Shown here: positions 10,157 through 23,083 of the stretch, in pieces
Numbering within the stretch: position 1 is the first letter of the stretch
Layout: each line of letters begins with the position of its first letter
Assembly (NCBI GenBank): GCA_963703175.1
Contig: OY969794.1
Location: forward strand, 1,550,001-1,614,000
DNA from: VRUE01 sp963703175
Lineage (GTDB): Bacteria > Actinomycetota > Thermoleophilia > Solirubrobacterales > 70-9
Length of the DNA stretch: 64,000 nucleotides
Reading direction: 5' to 3'
Notes under the pieces: model-generated
Database searches by the model: none
Seen by the model: only the letters and a program-made list of their open reading frames with translations
What the model was told of the DNA's origin: nothing
Program-made: the position numbers and the translations under genes

Positions 10157-10642
10157 TCACGCGTTGATGATCCGCACTGCCAAGAGCCCGGCGTTTTTAG
10201 CCCCGTCGAGAGCGACGCATGCGACCGGCACCCCCGGCGGCATCTGCACCGCCGAGAGCAGCGCGTCGAGCCCGCCCAGACTCTTGCCGAGGATCGGCAC
10301 GCCAATCACCGGCAGGTCGGTATGGGCCGCGGCGACGCCCGGCAGCGCTGCCGACATTCCGGCGCCGGCGATGATCGCCCGCAGGCCGCGCATGCGCGCG
10401 CTGTGGCAGTACTCACGGACCAGCTCGGGGTCGCGGTGGGCGCTCATCACCCGCACCTCGTAGCGGATGCCGGCCTCGTGTAGCGCGGCTCCGGCTGGCT
10501 GCATCTTGGGCTTGTCGTTTTTCGAGCCCATAATGATCCCGACGTGGGGTGCGTCGACCTCAATCTCCTCGAAGGCCTCCTCGACCGCAGGCATCGTGGT
10601 CGCACCGGTGGTCGGCTGCGGCTCCTCTGAGATCTCGCTCAT
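10157..10642 (-). CDS. purE: N5-carboxyaminoimidazole ribonucleotide mutase
   Basis: Class I PurE moving the carboxyl group of N5-CAIR to give CAIR. The core has GIIMGSKNDKPKMQPAG, the catalytic His in MSAHRDPEL, GAGMSAALPGVAAAHT, and GVPILGKSLGGLDALLS. Position two of the usual SxSD motif is Asn here (SKND). The first 30 residues are acidic and poorly conserved; ATG at codon 17 is an alternative start. No purK is in the window, so the N5-CAIR source is encoded elsewhere. Confidence 0.95.
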   Translation of the reverse strand: MSEISEEPQPTTGATTMPAVEEAFEEIEVDAPHVGIIMGSKNDKPKMQPAGAALHEAGIRYEVRVMSAHRDPELVREYCHSARMRGLRAIIAGAGMSAALPGVAAAHTDLPVIGVPILGKSLGGLDALLSAVQMPPGVPVACVALDGAKNAGLLAVRIINA

Positions 10643-10666
10643 CTCTTCCTCTCTCTAGTCATCTCG

Positions 10667-11941
10667 TCAACTGGGCACCCGCTCGACCGCGCGGGCGGCG
10701 ATGTCGGTGCGGATCTGCATTCCATCGAAGGAGACCCGGCTGGCCGCATCGTATGCGCGATCGCGCGCCGCAGCGGGCGTCGGCCCGAGCGCCGTTAGGT
10801 TGAGTACGCGCCCGCCCGCGGTGACGATCTCGCCGTCGCGCTCGGCCGTGCCGGCGTGAGTAACTTCAGCCAGCTCGGCCGCCGCAGCCAGACCGTGCAT
10901 AACGTCGCCCTTCGAGGAGGACTCCGGATAGCCGGCCGAAGCGAGGACCAGCGTCACTGCCCAGTCCTCGCCGAACTCGGCCTGTGTGCCGGCCAGCCCG
11001 CCCGGCTCGCGCGCCGCCAGGCAAAGCTCGAGCAGGTCGGAGCACAGTCGCGGCAGCACCGCTTGCGTCTCGGGATCGCCGAAGCGGGTGTTGAACTCGA
11101 GCACCTTCGGTCCCTCCGGCCCCACCATCAGGCCGGCGTAGAGGACACCGTGGAAACGCACGCCGCGCGCTGCCATCGCGGCGACCACCGGCCGGTGCAC
11201 GGCGTCGACGATCTCCTCGACCTCAAGTGGGCCGAAGCCGGGCACCGGCGAGTAGCTGCCCATGCCGCCGGTGTTCGGGCCCTCGTCGCCGTCGAAGATC
11301 CGCTTGTAGTCCTGGGCCGGCGCCAGCGGAACGACGTTCTCGCCGTCGCAGAGCGCCAGCAGCGAGAGCTCTTCCCCCTCGAGGAACTCCTCCAGCACGA
11401 CCGTCGTCGCGCCGAAGCGTTGCTCACCAAAGAAGACCTCGATCGCCTCCCGGGCCTCGGCCTCCGAGGTGCAGATGATCACGCCCTTCCCCGCCGCCAG
11501 GCCGTCGGCCTTAAGCACCGCCGGATAAGAGGAGTGGGCGAGTTGCTCAAGCGCCTCATCGCGGCTGCGCAGAAGCACATGGGAAGCGGTCGGCACGCCG
11601 GCCTCCTTCATCAGCTGCTTGGCGAAGGCCTTGGAGCCCTCCAGCTCGGCGGCGTCAGCGCGCGGCCCGAAGGCCGCGATCCCCGCGTCCTCAAGCGCGT
11701 CGACCAGGCCGGCGACCAAGGGCGCCTCCGGCCCAACCGCGACGAGGTCAACCTCGCGCTCACGTGCGATGGCGACGATCGCCCCGATGTCCTCAGCGCC
11801 GACGTCGGGTAGGCACTCGGCATCGGCGGCGATGCCGGCGTTGCCGGGTACACAAAGCAGCTCGGGGGAGCGGGGCGAGCGGGCGAAGGCCCGCACCATC
11901 GCGTGCTCGCGACCGCCTCCCCCTACAACCAAGACTCGCAA
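10667..11941 (-). CDS. purD: Phosphoribosylamine-glycine ligase (GAR synthetase)
   Basis: ATP-grasp enzyme joining phosphoribosylamine and glycine, second step of purine synthesis, 424 residues. N-terminal nucleotide-like fold VLVVGGGGREHAM, ATP-grasp segments VLKADGLAAGKGVI and LEEFLEGEELSLLAL, the motif FDGDEGPNTGGMGSYSP, and metal-binding EFNTRFGDPE. Start is a TTG at 11941; a structured repeat element begins only 6 nt upstream, so the element may lie in its 5' leader. First gene of the purD-purE-purB group. Confidence 0.96.
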   Translation of the reverse strand: MRVLVVGGGGREHAMVRAFARSPRSPELLCVPGNAGIAADAECLPDVGAEDIGAIVAIAREREVDLVAVGPEAPLVAGLVDALEDAGIAAFGPRADAAELEGSKAFAKQLMKEAGVPTASHVLLRSRDEALEQLAHSSYPAVLKADGLAAGKGVIICTSEAEAREAIEVFFGEQRFGATTVVLEEFLEGEELSLLALCDGENVVPLAPAQDYKRIFDGDEGPNTGGMGSYSPVPGFGPLEVEEIVDAVHRPVVAAMAARGVRFHGVLYAGLMVGPEGPKVLEFNTRFGDPETQAVLPRLCSDLLELCLAAREPGGLAGTQAEFGEDWAVTLVLASAGYPESSSKGDVMHGLAAAAELAEVTHAGTAERDGEIVTAGGRVLNLTALGPTPAAARDRAYDAASRVSFDGMQIRTDIAARAVERVPS

Positions 11942-11946
11942 GTTAA

Positions 11947-12027
11947 GCCGCCCCCGGACGCGGGAGCGAATCCCTGTCCATATCTGATTCTTCAGGCATT
12001 CGCGGGAGCAGAGGAGGCGGCGCTTTA
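11947..12027. repeat. Structured repeat element, copy 1
   Basis: About 81 bp between the GYD gene and purD. A 24-nt block at 11973-11996 (CCTGTCCATATC…TTCAGG) is identical to one near 30.9 kb, and GCGGGAGC…GCGCTTTA (12002-12027, 26 nt) is also identical. The stem around the block is GCGAAT/ATTCGC here but GCCAGAG/CTCTGGC in the other copy, so pairing is kept while sequence changes. GCGGGAGC occurs as a direct repeat on both sides of the stem-loop. The right end includes the GYD stop codon. Confidence 0.85.
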
Positions 12028-12306
12028 CAGTGAGTCCGACAGCTCGTTGGCGGGCATCGCAGTCAGCGTCTGGCTGGTCATCGTCCCGCGCGAGCCCAGC
12101 TCGACCGAAACCTTGGCCATCGTCTTCTCGTCGGGAGCCTCGACGATCGTCACGAAGTCGTACTGACCCAAGGTCGCGTACTGAGCCTGCACTTTGGCCC
12201 CAATCTGTTCGACCTCCTTGTTCACCTCTGCCACTCGCCCTGGGTTGTTCTTCAGCGTCCGAACTCCCTCGGCAGTCAAGTTGGTCAGCATCACGTAAGT
12301 AGGCAT
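12025..12306 (-). CDS. GYD-domain protein
   Basis: A 93-residue protein of the GYD family, named after the motif seen here as LGQYDFVTIVEAPDEKTMAKV. These proteins have a ferredoxin-like dimeric fold; function is unknown. N-terminus MPTYVMLTNLTAEGVRTLKN is typical and the length is complete. A good ribosome-binding site (GGAGAGG) precedes the ATG, unlike many neighbours. The stop codon falls at the edge of the structured repeat element. Confidence 0.8.
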   Translation of the reverse strand: MPTYVMLTNLTAEGVRTLKNNPGRVAEVNKEVEQIGAKVQAQYATLGQYDFVTIVEAPDEKTMAKVSVELGSRGTMTSQTLTAMPANELSDSL

Positions 12307-12360
12307 GGTCCTCTCCTTTGTGCGGGGATTCGAGCCTACGTCAAATGACCACGTTGGGGA

Positions 12361-12492
12361 AGGAGGATCGGGGGTCGCCTCGACGATGCCTCGCGAAGCG
12401 GCCCCGGCAGGGTGATCTCAGCCGCGAAGCGGCACCAGATTCCACCGCCGAAGGCGGTGGTGGGCAGCGACGAGGCGACCCCCGATCCTCCT
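12361..12492. repeat. Long intergenic inverted repeat C (22-bp arms)
   Basis: 12361-12382 (AGGAGGATCGGGGGTC…) is the exact reverse complement of 12471-12492. The 88-nt interior includes the perfect small hairpin CCACCGCC-GAA-GGCGGTGG and two GCGAAGCGGC copies, giving a branched structure. The right arm runs into the stop codon of the muralytic enzyme gene. Confidence 0.85.
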
Positions 12493-14149
12493 AACCGTCG
12501 TAGCCGACGTGCACGTGATCGCAGTGGTCCGACCTTGCAAAGGCCGGGCCGGGACCGTCTACATCGAAGCAGTAGATGAGCTCCGTGGGCATAGCGGGGG
12601 CGGGGAGTTGGGAAAGCGTCGTCGCCAGTTCGCCGCAAGGCGCGTCCGGGGCCGTATCAGTGCAGGAGACGCCATCGACCACGGCGATATCCATCGCTCT
12701 CCCGTAGTAATGGTTGGAGACGTTGCCTTCGGTCGTGTACTCGGAGTGGTCGGAGCGCAGCGCCGAGATCGTGATCTGGTGTGACTGCGTAATCGCGCCA
12801 AGCAGGCCGACGATTCGCGGGTCGATCGCGCCGCTTTCGAGGTCCTCTTTCTCCAGTTCGTTGGAAAGCGTGAGGTTGTCCCAGTTGATCGGCGCGATCA
12901 CCGCATTGGGCAACGCCAGCGCCCAATCGACGGTGCTGGTTTCGCATTTGCCTTCGATCTGATCGGCATCGGCGAGGACCGCGTCGACGTACCACTTGGC
13001 GTGGTTGTGCTCGAACAAGCCGGCATTGAGGCCGCCCTGCGACCAGATCAACCGGGCCAGGGTCGCGGCTGAGTCAGCGGGATCTTCGCGGCGGATGCGC
13101 CCGTCGCCATCGCCGTCGACCGCGTAGCTCTTCCACTCGCTGCCGACCAACCCGAGCGCGCCGTGGCGATGCAAGTCCGCTTTCGACATCCCGCGGCCGA
13201 AGTCCGACTCCAGCCGGGCGACCGCGGCCAGCGCCCAGACGCCGCGGCGGCCGAGGTCGTAGCGTGCAGCGGCGCTCTCGAAAGCGCTGAGGTAGTCCGC
13301 CGGAATCCGTTTGCGCCACGGCTTAGCGGCGTCGCAGCTCAGCACTTTCAGCTTCGGCGTGAGTTCGAACGCGCCGCCGACCACACCGCCGCCCAACTGG
13401 CCGTAGCACTGGGCATTGGCGAGCACCTCGGCGACGTACCAGTCGGCGTGGTTGTAGGCGAAGACGGCGTTGTACCAATCGGCCGGCGCTCCGGCGGCGC
13501 GCAGGTAGCTGGCGGCGGCGAAGATCGCGTCTTCGGGGTTGAAGGGGTCGGCGACGCCATCGCCATTGGCATCGACGCCGTAGCCGGCCCAGGTTTCTGG
13601 CATGAACTGCATCCAGCCGACCGCGCCCGCCGAGGAGATGTTGAGGTTGGTGCCGAAGGCGGTCTCGATTCCGTTGATCGCGGCGAGCACGCTTGCGCCC
13701 TGTGGTCCGAGTCCGTAGGCGGTAGCAGCCCGCTGGTAGACCGGCACGAGGATCGCCGGTACGCCGGAAGGCGCGCAACTGGAACCGGGCAGGAGGGGAA
13801 GGGAGAAAGCGGGCGGCGTGGCCGGCACTTCGCTGGCACCGTCTTCGCCTTCCGGCTCTTGCTCAGCCTGCGGGGTCGCCGCCGCTTGGGGCTTCGCCGT
13901 GACCCCGCCGCTGTTGCCCTGCTCGGGGACGGGCGTGGGTTCCGGCGCGGCGAGGCTGTCGCCCTGCTTCACCGATGAGGACGGCGGCGCCGGAGCTTCC
14001 GTCTGGCTGGCGGCGGTCCCGCTTTCTTGCACGGAATCTTCGCTTGCCGGGGCCCACGGTTCGATCGTCGCTTCGGCGAGTGCGCCCGGCGCGGCAATTG
14101 CCAGCGCCGCGACCGCCGCCGCGAAGGCCCCGCCCAGTCGGCGCATCAT
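12491..14149 (-). CDS. Secreted muralytic enzyme: two transglycosylase-like domains plus M15-like domain
   Basis: Cell-wall hydrolase of 552 residues with a signal peptide (MMRRLGGAFAAAVAALAIAA), then a Pro/Glu-rich linker to about residue 130. Two lytic-transglycosylase-like domains follow: the first with INGIETAFG and GAVGWMQFMPETW, the second with VARLESDFG and the weaker GALGLVGSEW. Each keeps the candidate catalytic Glu and a DxNGDG or DGDGDG insert that may bind calcium. The C-terminal 110 residues carry HYYGRAMDIAVV and HCDHVHVGY, the zinc pattern of M15/VanY-like peptidases. I choose the ATG at 14149 because it overlaps the upstream stop as ATGA; a GTG eight codons earlier is possible. 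Confidence 0.8.
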   Translation of the reverse strand: MMRRLGGAFAAAVAALAIAAPGALAEATIEPWAPASEDSVQESGTAASQTEAPAPPSSSVKQGDSLAAPEPTPVPEQGNSGGVTAKPQAAATPQAEQEPEGEDGASEVPATPPAFSLPLLPGSSCAPSGVPAILVPVYQRAATAYGLGPQGASVLAAINGIETAFGTNLNISSAGAVGWMQFMPETWAGYGVDANGDGVADPFNPEDAIFAAASYLRAAGAPADWYNAVFAYNHADWYVAEVLANAQCYGQLGGGVVGGAFELTPKLKVLSCDAAKPWRKRIPADYLSAFESAAARYDLGRRGVWALAAVARLESDFGRGMSKADLHRHGALGLVGSEWKSYAVDGDGDGRIRREDPADSAATLARLIWSQGGLNAGLFEHNHAKWYVDAVLADADQIEGKCETSTVDWALALPNAVIAPINWDNLTLSNELEKEDLESGAIDPRIVGLLGAITQSHQITISALRSDHSEYTTEGNVSNHYYGRAMDIAVVDGVSCTDTAPDAPCGELATTLSQLPAPAMPTELIYCFDVDGPGPAFARSDHCDHVHVGYDG

Positions 14150-15009
14150 CCCCGCACATCCGTAACCAGCCACTGGCCGTTCTTTTTGTTCAGCTCGAGT
14201 CGTAGCTCTGACGTAAGTCCGACCCGCAGCAGCGAGACACTGACGGTGTAGGCCTTGCCGGCACGGGGGCCGGGGACGAGGTTGACGACGCGTGCTTTGG
14301 GCACCTTCGCATCAGCCGGCAGTCGCGGCGGCCGTTCGCTGAGAGCCTCGGCCAATTGGGGCGACGCCGTTTCGCCGAACACGGTTTTTGCCTGTGCCGG
14401 CCGTTCGCCGATCTCATAGAAGACGAAGGCGTTGGAGAATTGACGGGCGACCTTCATTGCTGCCGGGCCCGCGGGCACCGCCTTTTTGCTTGAGGTCGTC
14501 GCTGCGGCACCTTCTTCCGCCGCTCCAGTGTCGGTGCTCGCTTGCGCTTCGGTTCCAGCGTCCGCGGCTTCCGTCGGGCGTGCTTCCTCGTCGGCTCCCT
14601 TGGAGACGCTGGCGCCCGTGCCGACGCCAAAGCTCGGCGTGGCCCCTTTGAGGACCGGCCCTCGCGGTTTCTCGATCTGCGGCTGCGACTTGGGAGTCAC
14701 GATCGCCACCCCGGTCGGCACTGCGACCTGCTCGCGCGAGGTGTCATCGCCGCCCGGCAGAAGAAGGCCGCCGACTAGGACAGCGGCGGCCGCGATCGCG
14801 ACCAGCGAGGCTGCACCGACGCTCCGTCCGGTGGGGCTTCGCCCGGCGAACCGCTCCCGCAGCGGCCAGAGCACAACTCGCTCGCCTGCCCAGGCGGCGC
14901 GCTCGAAGGGCCAGCGGGCGGCATCGGCAACGCCGCGCAGAAAGCGCACGCTTCGCCCTCTCGGATCCCCGTTGATTTGAAGTCGGCTCAACATCTGTTT
15001 GAAGCGCAC
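14146..15009 (-). CDS. Single-pass membrane protein with extracytoplasmic domain
   Basis: A 287-residue protein with a cytoplasmic N-terminus of about 65 residues, one transmembrane helix (GAASLVAIAAAAVLVGGLLL), a long Ala/Glu/Thr-rich linker, and a C-terminal folded part of about 100 residues starting at AMKVARQFSNAFVFYEIG. No family recognised with certainty. Its stop overlaps the start of the muralytic enzyme, so the two are co-translated; it may anchor or localise that enzyme at the envelope. A second in-frame ATG (MLSRLQING) is also possible as start. Confidence 0.65.
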   Translation of the reverse strand: MRFKQMLSRLQINGDPRGRSVRFLRGVADAARWPFERAAWAGERVVLWPLRERFAGRSPTGRSVGAASLVAIAAAAVLVGGLLLPGGDDTSREQVAVPTGVAIVTPKSQPQIEKPRGPVLKGATPSFGVGTGASVSKGADEEARPTEAADAGTEAQASTDTGAAEEGAAATTSSKKAVPAGPAAMKVARQFSNAFVFYEIGERPAQAKTVFGETASPQLAEALSERPPRLPADAKVPKARVVNLVPGPRAGKAYTVSVSLLRVGLTSELRLELNKKNGQWLVTDVRG

Positions 15010-15039
15010 ACAGCTTACGTCGGTTTCGCTGAGCTTTTC

Positions 15040-17627
<2,588 letters not shown>

Positions 17628-17628
<1 letters not shown>

Positions 17629-17978
17629 CAGAATCCTCCCCTCGCCATGCGGCGTTCGAGCTCGGCGGCGTGGCGTCGCATCCGCTCCAGCTTGGCCTTC
17701 ATCCTCTCTACCTCGGCTTCCATTTCCAAAACGATTTCGACCCCGGCCAGGTTCAAGCCCCCGGACGTCAACCGCTGGATGTGGCGCAACTGCTCGACAT
17801 CGCGTTGCGAGTAGAGGCGGGTGTTCTTGGCTGAGCGCTGTGGCTCGATCAGGCCGCGCGCCTCGTACATGCGCAGGGTCTGCGGGTGCATGTGGGCGAG
17901 CTCGGCGGCGACCGAGATCATGAAGACGCCGCGATCGTCCTCGACCGAGATTTCGATCCGTTCGCGCCGCGCATTCAC
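17628..17978 (-). CDS. hspR: Heat-shock repressor HspR (MerR family)
   Basis: MerR-type winged-helix repressor of 116 residues that in actinobacteria binds HAIR operators with DnaK as co-repressor. The HTH is FMISVAAELAHMHPQTLRMY and the wing ARGLIEPQRSAKNTRLYSQRD; a C-terminal coiled coil (VLEMEAEVERMKAKLERM) mediates dimerisation. GTG start at 17978, 58 nt after dnaJ. Its position inside dnaK-grpE-dnaJ-hspR-clpB is the textbook actinobacterial order. No canonical HAIR site was found upstream of dnaK. Confidence 0.93.
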
Positions 17979-18036
17979 AGGCGCACCGCCGTATCCGACA
18001 TTGACCCCCCTGGAGCGGGGTGAAACTCGGATGCGC

Positions 18037-19155
18037 TCATCGTGCCGCCCTCCGCAGCAGCTCGGCGCGCGGGTCGGCGCCGTTGAGCGCCTCCGCCAGC
18101 TTCTCCGCCGCCTCCTGCTGCTCTTCGTTCAGCTCCCGCGGCACCTCGATCTCGAGCCGGTAGCGGATGTCGCCGTTGCCCTTGCCGCGTGGCTTCGGCG
18201 GTCCCTCGCCGCGCAGCCGCTGGACCGTGCCGTGCTGGGTTCCGGCCGGCACCTTGATCCTCTTCGTTCCATCTAGAGTCGGCACCTCGATCGTCGCGCC
18301 GCGCAGCGCCTCGGTGATCGTGATCGGCACCGTCACCTCGAGGTTGCCGCCGTCGAGCCGCTTGAAAACGGGGGAGGACGAGACCCGGGTGATCACGAAA
18401 AGGTCGCCGGGCGGGCCGCCGCGGGGGCCGGCCTCGCCTTTGCCGGCAAGTCGGATTCGCGCTCCGTCTTTGACCCCGGCCGGGATGTTGACTTTGTAGC
18501 GCTTGGTCTGCCTGGTTAGGCCGGAGCCGCCACAGGTAGGGCAGGGGTCCTCGATGATCTGGCCGGCGCCACCGCATTGCGGGCAGGGCTGGCTGATCGA
18601 GAAGAGGCCCTGGCTCTCGGCATCGATGCCGCGGCCGCCACAGCGCGGGCAGGTAACCGGCGCGGTGCCGGGTTTGGCGCCGCTGCCGTGGCAGGTCGTG
18701 CAGCGCTCGGCCTTGGGCACGCTGACGCTGACCTGAGCGCCGTTGACCGCCTGGTCGAAGCTGAGGCTGAGCTCGGTTTCGAGATCGCGCCCGCGCTGCT
18801 GTTCGGGACGCCCCCGACCCCCGCCGCGGCCGAAGATGTTGGAGAGGATGTCGCCGAAGTCGGCACCGCCAAAGCCGCCGGCGCCGGGAGCGCCGCCGAA
18901 GGGCTGGCCACTCGCCCCTCCCGGCCCGCCGCCGAAGCCGCCGAACATCCCGCCCTGGTCGTATTCCTTGCGCTTATCCGGGTCCGAGAGCGTGTCGTAG
19001 GCGCCCTGGACTTGCTTGAATTTCTCCTCGGCGGCAGCGTCGTCGGGGTTGCGGTCCGGGTGGTATTTACGGACCAGCTTGCGGTGCGCCTTCTTGATCT
19101 CGTCATCGCTGGCCTTCTTCGAGACCCCGAGAACCTTGTAAAGATCGTCAGCCAA
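18037..19155 (-). CDS. dnaJ: Chaperone DnaJ (type I Hsp40)
   Basis: Co-chaperone of 372 residues that delivers clients to DnaK. J domain at residues 4-70 with the HPD tripeptide in KYHPDRNP, a Gly/Phe-rich segment (MFGGFGGGPGG onward), four zinc-binding CxxCxGxG repeats (CTTCHGSG, CPRCGGRG, CPQCGGAG, CPTCGGSG), then the C-terminal substrate domain. Start is TTG at 19155, 12 nt after grpE. Confidence 0.97.
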   Translation of the reverse strand: MADDLYKVLGVSKKASDDEIKKAHRKLVRKYHPDRNPDDAAAEEKFKQVQGAYDTLSDPDKRKEYDQGGMFGGFGGGPGGASGQPFGGAPGAGGFGGADFGDILSNIFGRGGGRGRPEQQRGRDLETELSLSFDQAVNGAQVSVSVPKAERCTTCHGSGAKPGTAPVTCPRCGGRGIDAESQGLFSISQPCPQCGGAGQIIEDPCPTCGGSGLTRQTKRYKVNIPAGVKDGARIRLAGKGEAGPRGGPPGDLFVITRVSSSPVFKRLDGGNLEVTVPITITEALRGATIEVPTLDGTKRIKVPAGTQHGTVQRLRGEGPPKPRGKGNGDIRYRLEIEVPRELNEEQQEAAEKLAEALNGADPRAELLRRAAR

Positions 19156-19167
19156 GAGCGCCGCCCC

Positions 19168-19781
19168 TTACTCCGCCACCACCACGCGGGCAGGCCGGAT
19201 CAACTGCTCGCCCAGGCGGTAGCCCTTCTGCATCGTCTCGACTACGACGCCGGACTCGACCCCCTCGGCCGGCTGCGCCGAGAGCGCCTCATGAACCGTT
19301 GGATCAAACTTCTCCCCAGTCGGATCGACAGCCTCGATCCCGTGCCGCCCCAGCGAGTCACGAAGGCTGCGGAACACGAGCAACACCCCATGCGCCAGTC
19401 CATCCTCCGAGTCCCCCTCAGGGTCCAAGCCGGCAGCCTGCAGCGCCCGCTCCAAGTCATCGAGCACAGGCAAAACATCCCGCAGCACTTCAGCTTTCCC
19501 CCGCCCACAGGCAGCCTGAACCTCAGCCGTCATCCGCTTACGAAAGTTCTCAAAATCAGCTTTAGTCCTCTTGGCGAGATCGAGGTACTCATCCCTCTCC
19601 TGCTCAGCTTGGGCAAGCAGCGCATCGAGGTCTCCTTCGATCTGCTCCCGTCCCTCGGCCTCAGACGCCCCTCCCGCGGGTGGCGGCGTAGGGGGGACCT
19701 CCCCTGAGGACGCTTTAGCGACCGGAGGGGGAGGTGGGTCCCCTGCGCCGACAGGACCCGCGGGCTGAGGCTTCTCGTCCC

Positions 19782-19785
<4 letters not shown>
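19168..19785 (-). CDS. grpE: Nucleotide exchange factor GrpE
   Basis: A 205-residue exchange factor for DnaK. The long N-terminal helix (LLAQAEQERDEYLDLAKRTK) is followed by ADFENFRKRM and the beta-wing ending VVETMQKGYRLGEQLIRPARVVVAE. The first 45 residues are Pro/Gly-rich and include an inverted repeat at DNA level (near 19691-19742). GTG start overlaps the dnaK stop (GTGA). Confidence 0.95.
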
Positions 19786-21695
<1,910 letters not shown>

Positions 21696-21768
21696 TTCGT
21701 GCGTACCTCCAGGAGTTTTGTAGTGACTGGCTGAGAGCCGCCGTGCGGACTCTTAAAATCTAAGTCGC

Positions 21769-21796
21769 AGTATGGCAGATTTTCGGTGGATTTCAA
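21769..21796 (-). promoter_or_regulatory. Predicted promoter of the dnaK operon
   Basis: On the minus strand TTGAAA (21791-21796), 16 nt, then CATACT (21769-21774), about 75 nt before the dnaK start. Between promoter and gene lies AGAG-CCGC-CGT-GCGG-A-CTCT (21734-21753), a possible operator or 5' leader hairpin. It does not match the HAIR consensus. Confidence 0.45.
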
Positions 21797-21882
21797 ATCG
21801 ACCTGCGTATATTGGTTTGGCGGGCAGTGACGGCGGGCACAGGAGAGGCGCCTCGACCAATCACGGAATTAGGAGGAATCTC

Positions 21883-23076
21883 TTGAGTCACTCTCACGCA
21901 CCCGCTCGCCGAGCCTGGCTGGCGGCGCTCGTTGCGGTGTTCGCGCTCGCCTTGTTGCCGGCGATGGCGTCCGCCCACGGGCGCGGTCACGATCGGGGCC
22001 ACGGCCACAGCCACGGCAAAGCCATCCATCACGGCAACGGCAACCACGGTCACCACGGCGAAGACAGGCGCGACCTGACCGTGATGACCCAGAACCTCTA
22101 TCTGGGCTCCAGCTTGGGGCCGGCGCTCGAAGCGAAAAACCCGGAAGAATTCGTCGAAGCCGTCGCGCGGATCTACGCCACGGTGCAGTACACGAACTTC
22201 CCGCAGCGCGCCGAAGCGATAGCCGACGAGATCCAGGAAAAGGACCCAGACCTGATCGGCCTGCAGGAGGTCACCAAATGGACGACCGCCGGCGTGAGCC
22301 CGCCCCTCGGCTATGACTTCCTCGCGATCCTGGAAGGGGATCTCGAAGCGCGTGGGCTCGACTACTCCGTGGCCTCGATCGCGCACAACGCGAACATCGG
22401 CCCCGCGCCGCTTGTGTCGGAAACCTGCCCTGTCGTTTCGGGCCAATTCACCTGCTCGGTGCAGCTCGAAGATCGCGACGTGATCCTCGTCAACGACGAC
22501 ACGTCGGGACTGACCTGGACCAACCCGCAAAGCGGGCGCTATGCCACCCAGCAGGTCATCGAATCGCCGGTCGGCCCGCTTTCGTTCGACCGCGGCTGGG
22601 CCAGCATCGACGCGAGGCTGAGGGGCCTGCCCTTCCGGTTCGTGGACACTCATCTCGAAACCGAGGAATCGCCGCTCGTGCAGCAAACGCAGGCGGCCGA
22701 ATTCCTGGCCGGTCCCGGCAAAGGCGGGACGATCGTCGCCACCGGCGATTTCAACTCCGCGTCGGACGGCTCGACGACCACCTCCTACGCACAGCTCACC
22801 GCACCCGGGAAATTCCGTGACGCTTGGGACGAGGAACTGCTCGGGCCCGGCAGCTCGTGCTGCCAGGAATCGAACACCCCGCCGCTGGCGCCGGGGGCGC
22901 TGAACAATCCGGCCTCGACGCTGCACACCCGGATCGACCTGATCCTCAGCCGCGGCGCCGCCCGCTCGAGCGGAGACGAAGCCGAACTAATCGGTGACAC
23001 GCCGTTCCAGGCGACCCCGCCGTTCTGGCCCTCCGACCACGCGGGGGTGGTCAGCGTCCTGCACCTCGGTCACTAA
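21883..23076 (+). CDS. Secreted endonuclease/exonuclease/phosphatase-family enzyme
   Basis: I choose the TTG at 21883 because AGGAGGA lies 6 nt upstream and a signal peptide follows directly (AWLAALVAVFALALLPAMASA); this gives 397 residues. After the signal is a His/Gly-rich metal-binding stretch (about 16 His within 45 residues), then the EEP fold: VMTQNLYLGS, LIGLQEVTKW, VDTHLETE, ATGDFNSASDG and a C-terminal WPSDHAGVVSVLH. Mg-dependent hydrolysis of a phosphodiester outside the cell is expected; substrate may be nucleic acid, a sphingolipid or an inositol phosphate. Confidence 0.8.
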   Translation: MSHSHAPARRAWLAALVAVFALALLPAMASAHGRGHDRGHGHSHGKAIHHGNGNHGHHGEDRRDLTVMTQNLYLGSSLGPALEAKNPEEFVEAVARIYATVQYTNFPQRAEAIADEIQEKDPDLIGLQEVTKWTTAGVSPPLGYDFLAILEGDLEARGLDYSVASIAHNANIGPAPLVSETCPVVSGQFTCSVQLEDRDVILVNDDTSGLTWTNPQSGRYATQQVIESPVGPLSFDRGWASIDARLRGLPFRFVDTHLETEESPLVQQTQAAEFLAGPGKGGTIVATGDFNSASDGSTTTSYAQLTAPGKFRDAWDEELLGPGSSCCQESNTPPLAPGALNNPASTLHTRIDLILSRGAARSSGDEAELIGDTPFQATPPFWPSDHAGVVSVLHLGH

Positions 23077-23083
23077 GCAGCTG

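Noticed and set aside
10856..11812. Long plus-strand open frame opposite purD
   Set aside because: Antisense shadow produced by high GC; residue usage is skewed and no motif is visible.
13163..13978. Long plus-strand open frame opposite the muralytic enzyme
   Set aside because: No domain or start signal; the opposite strand encodes clear domains.
21696..21890. HAIR operator for HspR upstream of dnaK
   Set aside because: Only a half-site CTTGAGT (21882-21888, at the next gene's start) and a different inverted repeat near 21734 are present; neither has the 7-7-7 layout.
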